This document shows positions 24,372 to 31,794 of a DNA stretch of 64,000 bases, in pieces. Source of the stretch: Chthonomonas sp. (GTDB taxonomy: Bacteria; Armatimonadota; Fimbriimonadia; Fimbriimonadales; Fimbriimonadaceae); contig JAEURQ010000002.1 of NCBI GenBank assembly GCA_016788425.1, positions 62,001 to 126,000 on the forward strand, in the 5' to 3' direction. Within the stretch, counting starts at the first letter, position 1, and the number at the start of each line of letters is the position of its first letter. A model generated the notes under the pieces. The model ran no database searches, was not told where the DNA came from, and saw only the letters and a program-made list of their open reading frames with translations. The translations under genes and the position numbers were made by a program.

Positions 24372-27300
24372 ATGTTGAACCGACTGATTGAATTGAGCCT
24401 GCGCCAGCGGGTTCTGGTGGTGGTACTCGCCATCATGGTGTGCCTTGGCGGGGTCGCCACGGTCATGCGCATGGACGTGGACGTGTTGCCCGACCTTAAC
24501 CGGCCGGTGGTCACCGTGATGACCGAGGCGCACGGCATGGCGCCGGAGGAAACCGAGGCGCTCGTTTCGTTCCCCATCGAAACCATGATGAACGGCGCGA
24601 CCGGCGTACAGCGGGTCCGCTCGGCGAGCAGCGCCGGGTTCAGCATCGTGTTTGTCGAGTTCGATTGGGGGATGGACATCTTCCGGGCGCGGCAGATTGT
24701 TAGCGAAAAGCTGCAACTCGCGCAGGCGCGGTTGCCGCAAGGATCGGTGGCGTCGCTGGCTCCAATCAGCTCGATCATGGGCGAGATCATGCTGGTCTCG
24801 CTCTCGAGCAAATCGGGCAAAACCACACCGCTCGACCTACGCGCGCAAGCCGACTTTGTGGTGCGTCCGCGGCTGCTCGCGGTGCCCGGAGTTTCGCAGG
24901 TGGTGCCGATCGGCGGCGGAACAAAGCAGTATCAAATCCTCACCACGCCCGAGCGTCTTAAGAGCGCCGATGTGACCGTGGACGAACTGGTTGAGGCAGC
25001 GAAAAACAGCAATGTCAACGCCGGGGCCGGCTTCGTTCAGGAGGCTCATCAAGAGTCGGTGGTTCGGATTTTGGGTCGAGTGCGCGATCTGGACGACATC
25101 GCGCAGACGCCGATCAAGTCGGTGGATGGCGTGCCGGTTACGATCGGCCAAGTCGCCGATTTGCAGTTTGCCAAGGGGCAGCCTCGCGGCGACGCCAGCG
25201 TAGATGGGCGGGCCGCGGTGATCCTTTCGGTGCAGAAGCAGCCCGACGCCAACACGCTTGCGCTGACCAAGAACCTGGATCGCGCGCTAGCCGAGGTGGG
25301 CGCCACCTTGCCCGACGACATCGAGCTGAACAAGAACCTGTTCCGGCAGGAGACGTTCATTAACACCGCGATCCGCAACGTGGTTCGGGCGCTGGTTGAG
25401 GCTGGACTCATCGTGCTGGTGATCGTGCTCGGGTTCTTGCTGAACGTCCGTGCCACGCTCATCTCGCTCGTGAGCATCCCGGTCTCGTTCATCGTCACCA
25501 TGTTGCTGCTCGACCGGTTCGGCATCAGCGTCAACACGATGACGCTGGGCGGGCTCGCCATCGCCATCGGCTTGGTCGTGGATGACAGCATCGTGGACGT
25601 GGAGAACGTGGTGCGCCGCTTGCGGTTGAACGCTCTCTCGGCGGAGCCGCAGTCGCCGCTGCGCGTGATTTATCATGCCAGCGCCGAGGTGCGAAACAGC
25701 ATCGTCTTTGCGACGCTGATCATCGTGCTCGTGTTCGTGCCGCTGCTCTCGCTAGAAGGCATGGAAGGGCGCGTGTTCTTGCCGCTCGGACTCGCCTTTA
25801 TCTTCTCGATGATGGCCTCGCTGTTGGTCTCGCTGACCCTCACGCCGGCACTTTGTGCGTTGCTACTGCGGCATTCGCGTCCGGCCGCCGAGGAGCACGA
25901 ACCCAAGCTGGTCGCGTGGCTCAAAAAGCTCAACGCCCCGTTGGTTCGTTGGTCGATCCGACATCCTTGGACAGTGATGGGCGCGACGGCGGTGATCTCG
26001 ATTGGCGCGCTCGCCTGCCTGCCGCTGCTGGGGCGGGAATTCTTGCCCAAGTTCAACGAGGGTTCGCTCGCGATCGCCGCTACGTTACCGCCCGGCACGA
26101 GTCTCGGCGAGAGCAACCGGATTGCGACGATCATTGAGAAAGCGGCCCTCACGGTGCCGGAGGTGACGCACGTTGGACGCCGCACAGGGCGGGCAGAACT
26201 CGACGAACACGCGGAAGGTGTGAACCACTCCGAGCTGGATATCGGGCTCCGAAACTCCAAACGAGGAAAGGACGCGGCGGCGAAGGAACTCCGCGAAAAG
26301 CTGGGCGAGATTCCCGGCGTGTATATGGCATTTGGTCAACCGATTAGTCACCGACTCGACCACCTTTCCTCGGGCGTGAGGGCAGCCTTGGCGGTCAAAG
26401 TCTTCGGGCCGGATCTCGATGAATTGCGCCGCTTGGCCAAGGACGTTGAAGCCACGATGCGCACGATTCCGGGCGTGGTGGATCTGCAGATTGAGCCGCA
26501 AGTGGAGGTGCCGCAGTACAGCATCAGCATTGATCGCGCGGCGGCGGGTCGCTACGGCGTCACGCCGGAGCACTTGGCGGAGACGCTCGAAGTGGCGATC
26601 GGCGGGCACGTGGTTTCGCAGGTGTTGCAGGGTCAGCTGACCTTTGATCTCGCCGTGTGGTTTGCGCCTGAGGCTCGGCGCGACCTCGCGGCTATGCAGT
26701 CCATGCTCATCAACACACCCGCCGGCGTGGCAATTCCGCTTTCGCAAGTGGCGACGGTGCGTCGCGAAACTGGCCCCAACACGATCAATCGTGAGAACGC
26801 CTCGCGACGAATTGTGGTGCAGGCGAATGTGGAGGGGCGCGACCTCGACGGCGTCGTGCGAGAACTCCAATCGAACCTCGGGACCAAGCAAAAGGCGTGG
26901 CCGCGCGGTTACTACGTCGAGTTCGGCGGGCAGTTCCAATCGCAGCAGAGCGCGATGGCCCGGATCCTTCTGCTCGGCGGATTCACCGTCATCGGGGTGT
27001 TCTTGCTACTGCAACTGGCGCTGAAATCGTGGCGGCTTGCGCTCCAGGTGATGGTCAACCTGCCCATGGCGATGGTCGGTGGGGTGGTCGCGCTGCTTCT
27101 CACCGGCGGAATCCTCTCGGTGGCGTCCATGGTCGGGTTCATCACCTTGTTCGGCATCGTCACGCGCAACGGCATCATGATGCTGGCGCACTATATGCAC
27201 CTGATGCGCGAGGAAGGCGAGGAGTTCAGCGAGGCCATGATTGTCCGGGGCACCCAGGAGCGGCTTGCGCCGGTGCTCATGACCGCGCTCGCCGCCGCGC

Positions 27301-27479
27301 TCGGGTTGCTGCCGCTGGCCATTAGTTTTGGTCAGCCCGGCAAGGAGTTGCTGCAGCCAATCGCGGTCGTGATTTTGGGCGGCTTGCTGTTCAGCACGTT
27401 CCTGGATCAGGTCGTGATGCCGGCGATGTTTTGGGTGTTCGGACGCCACGAGCGGCCGACCGAACCGGACTTCGTCTAA
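24372..27479 (+). CDS. heavy-metal RND efflux pump (CzcA/CusA family)
   Basis: A 1035-residue inner-membrane proton-driven pump. The HME-RND pattern is clear: MLNRLIELSLRQRVLVVVLA at TM1, the periplasmic porter region RMDVDVLPDLNRP, and TM4 with acidic residues in IGLVVDDSIVDVENVVRR used in proton relay. GREFLPKFNEGSLAI begins the second half and TM10-12 close it. It starts 1 bp after the adaptor stop. Metal specificity (Co/Zn/Cd or Cu/Ag) cannot be fixed; a CusA-type methionine pair is not obvious. Its stop overlaps the convergent PadR gene by 4 bp. Confidence 0.93.
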   Translation: MLNRLIELSLRQRVLVVVLAIMVCLGGVATVMRMDVDVLPDLNRPVVTVMTEAHGMAPEETEALVSFPIETMMNGATGVQRVRSASSAGFSIVFVEFDWGMDIFRARQIVSEKLQLAQARLPQGSVASLAPISSIMGEIMLVSLSSKSGKTTPLDLRAQADFVVRPRLLAVPGVSQVVPIGGGTKQYQILTTPERLKSADVTVDELVEAAKNSNVNAGAGFVQEAHQESVVRILGRVRDLDDIAQTPIKSVDGVPVTIGQVADLQFAKGQPRGDASVDGRAAVILSVQKQPDANTLALTKNLDRALAEVGATLPDDIELNKNLFRQETFINTAIRNVVRALVEAGLIVLVIVLGFLLNVRATLISLVSIPVSFIVTMLLLDRFGISVNTMTLGGLAIAIGLVVDDSIVDVENVVRRLRLNALSAEPQSPLRVIYHASAEVRNSIVFATLIIVLVFVPLLSLEGMEGRVFLPLGLAFIFSMMASLLVSLTLTPALCALLLRHSRPAAEEHEPKLVAWLKKLNAPLVRWSIRHPWTVMGATAVISIGALACLPLLGREFLPKFNEGSLAIAATLPPGTSLGESNRIATIIEKAALTVPEVTHVGRRTGRAELDEHAEGVNHSELDIGLRNSKRGKDAAAKELREKLGEIPGVYMAFGQPISHRLDHLSSGVRAALAVKVFGPDLDELRRLAKDVEATMRTIPGVVDLQIEPQVEVPQYSISIDRAAAGRYGVTPEHLAETLEVAIGGHVVSQVLQGQLTFDLAVWFAPEARRDLAAMQSMLINTPAGVAIPLSQVATVRRETGPNTINRENASRRIVVQANVEGRDLDGVVRELQSNLGTKQKAWPRGYYVEFGGQFQSQQSAMARILLLGGFTVIGVFLLLQLALKSWRLALQVMVNLPMAMVGGVVALLLTGGILSVASMVGFITLFGIVTRNGIMMLAHYMHLMREEGEEFSEAMIVRGTQERLAPVLMTALAAALGLLPLAISFGQPGKELLQPIAVVILGGLLFSTFLDQVVMPAMFWVFGRHERPTEPDFV

Positions 27480-28057
27480 GGCTGTGGGCGGAGCGTGTCG
27501 AGGATGCGCTCCGCCCAACCGGGTTCGGCGTTTATGGGTTGAACAACCCACTCGCGGACAATCCGCAGCCAGGCGATGCGGGCCCGGGTTTCCAGCACCG
27601 ACGACACCGTGGCGAGCGCCCCAAAGTAGTCGCCGATGTCCTCGTTTTGCGGGATCAAACCCTCGCAGCGCCGTTCAAACTCCTGGAGCTTGCGGATCGA
27701 TACATCGATGAAGGCGAGCCGATCGGCGGGCGAAAGTGCCTCCAGAAAAAAGAACCGCAGGCGCAGCAGATCGGCGGAGTGGGCGACATCCATCATCGGC
27801 ACGTCGGGGCCAACCCAATCGGCCAAGACTCGCTGGCCTTCGGGCGTGATCTGAACCCGGCCATCTTCGAGCGACTCGATGAGGCCGAGTTTCAGCAAGC
27901 GTTTCGCGACCGAATACGCGGTTCCGGCCCGCGATTTGTGATAGGTGCTCGCCGAGGAGGAGAGTTCCATCATCACCGCGTAGGTGGTGCTGGGTCCGCG
28001 CAGATACGTCATGCCGAGCACGGTCATTTCGATCGTCGAAAACTTTCTGGCAGCCAT
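27476..28057 (-). CDS. PadR family transcriptional regulator
   Basis: A 193-residue winged-helix repressor. The N-terminal domain (MTVLGMTYLRGPSTTYAVMMELSSSASTYHKSRAGTAY in residues about 12-50) matches PadR, with wing LIESLEDGRVQITPEGQRVL, and the C-terminal part is the helical dimerisation domain of the PadR_C/Vir type. ATG 28057 is used; an in-frame TTG six bases earlier is also possible. A palindrome in the intergenic region with the divergent hydrolase gene is the likely operator. Inducer unknown. Confidence 0.86.
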   Translation of the reverse strand: MAARKFSTIEMTVLGMTYLRGPSTTYAVMMELSSSASTYHKSRAGTAYSVAKRLLKLGLIESLEDGRVQITPEGQRVLADWVGPDVPMMDVAHSADLLRLRFFFLEALSPADRLAFIDVSIRKLQEFERRCEGLIPQNEDIGDYFGALATVSSVLETRARIAWLRIVREWVVQPINAEPGWAERILDTLRPQP

Positions 28058-28083
28058 GGTCAAAATCCTGGAACTCTCTGATT

Positions 28084-28098
28084 ATTACAAAATGTAAT
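28084..28098. promoter_or_regulatory. PadR operator candidate
   Basis: ATTACA-AAA-TGTAAT is a perfect inverted repeat with 6-bp arms in the 48-bp gap between the PadR gene and the divergent hydrolase. It resembles PadR boxes built on ATGTAA/TTACAT arms. It overlaps the hydrolase -10 box (28095-28100), so binding should repress that gene. Confidence 0.65.
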
Positions 28099-28100
28099 AT
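28095..28100 (+). promoter_or_regulatory. -10 box of hydrolase gene, leaderless
   Basis: TAATAT lies five bases before the ATG at 28106, with no Shine-Dalgarno site. No convincing -35 hexamer is seen at the right distance. Confidence 0.5.
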
Positions 28101-28105
28101 CTACC

Positions 28106-29446
28106 ATGGTCATTGCTGCCTCCGCTCTCATCGCTCACCTCATTGTACAGCCCGACTTGCCTCGGCGCGGATCGCTGGGATTGGGGTTCACGCCCTTGGC
28201 CCCCGAGATCGCGAAGGAGCACAAACTGGGCGAGGGCGAAGGCTTGCTGGCGGCGAAGCCCGTGCCCGGGGGGACCGGTGAACTGGCGGGCGTGCGCGAA
28301 GGCGACATCGTGATCAGCATCAACGGCCGCACGGCCAAGGCGCAAGGGCTTTCGGCGTGGGTTCGTACGCTTCCGAGCGGCGGAAAGACCAGGTTTAGCG
28401 TGATCCGCGACGGTAAGAAGGTGGAACTGACGGCGAAGCTGGTGGAACGGCCACGCGACCCGGGCGGCGACAACTACACCGTCTCCTACAGCTCGGTCAA
28501 CACCGCGGCCGGGCGGATGCGCACCATCATCACGACGCCGAAGAAGCCGGGCAAGCATCCGGCGTTCATGTTCATCCAGGGACTTTCACCGCTTTCTTAT
28601 GACTTCAATCTCGCCACCTCGAAGGGCGATGTCGCGACCATTGACGGCCCGCTACTTCACGAGATCGCGAACTCGAATTATGTGACGATGCGCGTGGAGA
28701 AGCCCGGTGTCGGCGATAGCGAAGGCGGGCCTTACGAGACGCTGGACTTTATGACCGAGGCCGACATCTACCGCCAGGCGATGAAGCAACTGGTCGCCAA
28801 TCCGGGCATTGACAAGGGCAACCTATTCATTTTCGGGCACAGCATGGGTGGCTCGTTTGGGCCGATGATGGCGTGCGAGTTTCCGGTGAAAGGCATTGCC
28901 ACCTACGGCACCGCCGGTCGCACGTGGTTTGAGTATCTCATCGACGTGATCCGCTATCAGGGGTTGGTCGCGGGCGATTCGTTTGAAAACGCCGACGACA
29001 GCGTGCGGCAGGTGTCGCACATCATGGCGCTGGCCATTCTCGAAAAGAAGGAGCTTGCCGAGATCAAGAAGCTGCATCCGGAGCTCGCGCCGCTGGTGGA
29101 CGCGTACTTCCCGGGCGGTTTGTTCAATGGCAAGGCGCTCCCGTTTTGGCGTCAACTCAACGACACGAACTTCGCCAAGTTCTGGGCGAAGTGCGGCTCG
29201 CATGTGTTGGCCGCGCGCGGGGTTTCCGACTTTGTCACTTATGACGCCGACCACAAGCTGATCGCCGATATCGCCAACCGGGCCAAGCCAGGCTCGGGCA
29301 AGTTTGTGATGGTGCCGAGTTCGGACCACTTGTTCCATCGCTTCGCGACCGAGAAGGAGAGCATGCAGAACTTTAGCAAGGGCACGTTTACGCTTGAGTT
29401 CACGACCATGCTGAAGGCGTGGATGGCCGAGGTAATGGCGAGATAG
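28106..29446 (+). CDS. PDZ-domain alpha/beta hydrolase
   Basis: A 446-residue probably exported protein: a short hydrophobic N-terminus (VIAASALIAHLIV), a PDZ-like domain (about 25-110, with LAGVREGDIVISINGRTAKAQ), then an alpha/beta hydrolase. The nucleophile elbow is FIFGHSMGGSFGP near residue 248 and the likely catalytic His is in SSDHLFHRF near 415. The fold resembles the lipase/esterase-like hydrolases in which PDZ segments occur in some Acidobacteria and Armatimonadota. Substrate unknown. Divergent to the PadR gene and likely repressed by it. Confidence 0.78.
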   Translation: MVIAASALIAHLIVQPDLPRRGSLGLGFTPLAPEIAKEHKLGEGEGLLAAKPVPGGTGELAGVREGDIVISINGRTAKAQGLSAWVRTLPSGGKTRFSVIRDGKKVELTAKLVERPRDPGGDNYTVSYSSVNTAAGRMRTIITTPKKPGKHPAFMFIQGLSPLSYDFNLATSKGDVATIDGPLLHEIANSNYVTMRVEKPGVGDSEGGPYETLDFMTEADIYRQAMKQLVANPGIDKGNLFIFGHSMGGSFGPMMACEFPVKGIATYGTAGRTWFEYLIDVIRYQGLVAGDSFENADDSVRQVSHIMALAILEKKELAEIKKLHPELAPLVDAYFPGGLFNGKALPFWRQLNDTNFAKFWAKCGSHVLAARGVSDFVTYDADHKLIADIANRAKPGSGKFVMVPSSDHLFHRFATEKESMQNFSKGTFTLEFTTMLKAWMAEVMAR

Positions 29447-29483
29447 TCGGGAAAAATTGTGCAAAACGTGTGCGGTAGGGCCC

Positions 29484-29612
29484 TTGACTGTTACACTTGA
29501 TCCATGGACCGAAGTTGGGCCGGAAGCGCGAGTGGACCTGAACGGCGACGGAATTATCGATATTGCGGATTATTCAATCCTCGCCGCGAATTTCGACGCG
29601 GTTGGCGATTAG
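29484..29612 (+). pseudogene. remnant of dockerin-type C-terminus
   Basis: In the 184-bp gap after the hydrolase one frame reads a dockerin/EF-hand repeat: VDLNGDGIIDIADYS followed by ILAANFDAVGD and a TAG. It closely matches the last repeat of the 43084-44184 protein (DLNGDGIVDIADYTLLALNFDG). The open frame begins after a TAA at 29433 and has no ATG and no signal peptide, only rare-start candidates such as TTG 29484. It therefore looks like the broken tail of a secreted protein gene. Confidence 0.6.
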
Positions 29613-29618
29613 ACCGGG

Positions 29619-29624
29619 TAACGT
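29619..29624 (+). promoter_or_regulatory. -10 box of TPR-thioredoxin gene, leaderless
   Basis: TAACGT is followed by six bases (GCCTCT) and the ATG at 29631. No Shine-Dalgarno site. Confidence 0.4.
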
Positions 29625-29630
29625 GCCTCT

Positions 29631-31769
29631 ATGTTTGGTCGTCAGCTCGCCGTTGCGCTGGTGGTTGTTTCGTCGTGGGTCGCCGCCGCCCAGGATAAGC
29701 CCGAAGTCGGGCACTCGCACTTAGGATCCGCGTTCGACTCTGGCTTGCGGAGTAAGCCGTGGAAGTTCAAAGGGCTGGGGTCGGCGCCATTTCCGATCTC
29801 GACCAAAGTCAAGGAGATGCAGTCTTGGTACAACCAGGGCAACGAACTGCTCCACAGCTTTTGGTTTGAGGAGGCCGAGCGTACATTTCGCTGGTGCCTA
29901 AAGCTCGACCGCGAAAACGCGATGGTGTACTTTGGGTTGGCGCGTTGCGGCCTGAACTGGTTCACCATTGGTTCCTCGCCCGGCGAAGGAAACAAGCGAT
30001 TTTATGACTTCTTGAAGGAGGCAGTCAAGCGCAAGAGTACGGTCAGCAACCGAGAAAGCCTTTACATCGAAGCGTGGGACGCCGCCTTTGCCCTGAAGGA
30101 CGAAGAGGCCAGAAAAGAGATGGTGCGGCAGTTGCAAAAGCTGTGCATTCTCTACCCCGACGACCTGGAAGCTAAAACTCAGTTGGCGTTCTACAACATC
30201 GGGCAGGGGAGCACGTTGGCCAACGAGTTTCTCATTCAGCAGGTGCTTAAGGTAAACCCCATGCATCCCGGTGCGCACCACGCGCGGATTCACAACTGGG
30301 ATGGTCAAGATGGCGGCGTAGCCCTGGCCAGCTGCGAACTCTATGGCAAGGCGGCACCGGGCGTGGGCCATGCCTTGCACATGCCCGGGCACATCTATTC
30401 GGGGATCGGTATGTGGCACGAGGCGGCGATTGCCATGGATAGCGCGACCCGGGTGGAATTGCGCCACATGAACGAGCGCCTCGCGCTCCCCTTTGAAAAC
30501 TGGAACTACGCCCACAATCGCGATTACCTTTGCTACATTCAGGAGCAATTGGGTCATGCCCAGGCGAGCATTCAAGGCAGTCTGGATATTCTGAATTCGC
30601 CCCGCGATCCCGCGTATAAGGAAGCAGTTTATCAAGGGCTTATGGCGCTCGCACGAGCGTACACGAAGTTCGAAATGTGGGATCGGATCCTTGACGAGAA
30701 GTCGTTGCCGACCCCCGAGGACAAGGACGTGGCCGAAATGGTGGCGATGGTCCGAGCGGTTGCCTACGCGGAAACGGGCCAGCCGGCCAAAGGGCGCGAA
30801 TTGCAGAAGTCGGTGAAGGCTCCCCCTGGCATGGGGCTTTTCCCCGCGCCCGCAATCTTCGATATTTTGGAAGCAAAGCTTCTGCTCGCCGAAGGCAAAC
30901 ACGAGGAGGGGCTGGGGATTTTGCTGAAGGCGGCGACCAACGAACGCAAGCAGCGAGCCAAGGGTGAATACCCCAACGACCCGCCATTTGAAGCGTGGCC
31001 GACGATGCGACTTGTTGGCGATGCCTACCTGGCGGCGAAGGACCCCGCAAAGGCGATTTCCGCCTACACCGAATCTCTCTCCCAAGTGCCAAACGATGCA
31101 TGGAGTTTGGCCGGGCTAGCCAAGGCCTATGTGGCGCAGGGCAAGCCCGCCATGGCGATGCCTTTTGCCGAGCGATTTATGGCGGTATGGAGTGGGGCCG
31201 ACCCGAACCTCAAGCTCATGAACGAGGTCCTCGCGTTGAACCTGAATGCGAAGCCGCGGGCGGAGACCTTCCGTCCGGAGCGAGTCTATCGGCCCGCCGA
31301 CCTTGCGAAGTGGGGGCCCAGCAACTGGCAACCATTCGACGCGCCGGAGCTCGACTGCCTGGACATGAACGGCAAGCGCGTTCGCCTCACCGACTTTCGG
31401 GGCAAAAACGTGCTGCTGGTCTTCTATCTTTCGGATCAGTGCATCCACTGCGTCGAGCAGCTCGGCGCGATTGACAAGCGAAACAAGGATTTCCAGGACC
31501 TCAACACGGTGGTGTTGGCGGTGAGCGCGACGTCGCCGGAAGCGAACAAAGATTCCGTGAAGCTTTCTCCGTTCAACGCGAAGTTGTTGTCGGACACGAA
31601 CCACGTCAACGCGCGGCGATTCGCGAGTTACGACGACTTTGAGGATATCGAACTGCACTCGACGACGCTGATTGACGCGCAGGGCCGCGTGCGCTGGAAG
31701 CGCTCCGGCGGCGACCCGTTTAGCGACGTGGACTTTTTGCTTGGCGAGATCCGCCGTTGGCCGCGCTAG
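29631..31769 (+). CDS. secreted TPR protein with C-terminal thioredoxin-like domain
   Basis: A 712-residue exported protein with a signal peptide (RQLAVALVVVSSWVAAAQ). Residues about 60-540 form helix pairs of tetratricopeptide type (WYNQGNELLHSFWFEEAERTFRWCLKLDRENAMVYFGLARC split across the first repeats; later AISAYTESLSQVPNDAWSLAGLAKAYVAQGKP). The last 150 residues form an AhpC/TlpA-like fold with MNGKRVRLTDFRGKNVLLVF and redox motif CIHC. It probably acts in the periplasm as a redox scaffold; the partner is unknown. The GHSH near the mature N-terminus is noted. Confidence 0.8.
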   Translation: MFGRQLAVALVVVSSWVAAAQDKPEVGHSHLGSAFDSGLRSKPWKFKGLGSAPFPISTKVKEMQSWYNQGNELLHSFWFEEAERTFRWCLKLDRENAMVYFGLARCGLNWFTIGSSPGEGNKRFYDFLKEAVKRKSTVSNRESLYIEAWDAAFALKDEEARKEMVRQLQKLCILYPDDLEAKTQLAFYNIGQGSTLANEFLIQQVLKVNPMHPGAHHARIHNWDGQDGGVALASCELYGKAAPGVGHALHMPGHIYSGIGMWHEAAIAMDSATRVELRHMNERLALPFENWNYAHNRDYLCYIQEQLGHAQASIQGSLDILNSPRDPAYKEAVYQGLMALARAYTKFEMWDRILDEKSLPTPEDKDVAEMVAMVRAVAYAETGQPAKGRELQKSVKAPPGMGLFPAPAIFDILEAKLLLAEGKHEEGLGILLKAATNERKQRAKGEYPNDPPFEAWPTMRLVGDAYLAAKDPAKAISAYTESLSQVPNDAWSLAGLAKAYVAQGKPAMAMPFAERFMAVWSGADPNLKLMNEVLALNLNAKPRAETFRPERVYRPADLAKWGPSNWQPFDAPELDCLDMNGKRVRLTDFRGKNVLLVFYLSDQCIHCVEQLGAIDKRNKDFQDLNTVVLAVSATSPEANKDSVKLSPFNAKLLSDTNHVNARRFASYDDFEDIELHSTTLIDAQGRVRWKRSGGDPFSDVDFLLGEIRRWPR

Positions 31770-31794
31770 CCCGGGCCGGTAGACTGCGGCAACG

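Noticed and set aside
29504-29698. 64-codon frame starting with ATG after the hydrolase gene
   Set aside because: Out of frame with the dockerin repeat and overlapping the next gene start; the dockerin frame explains the sequence better.
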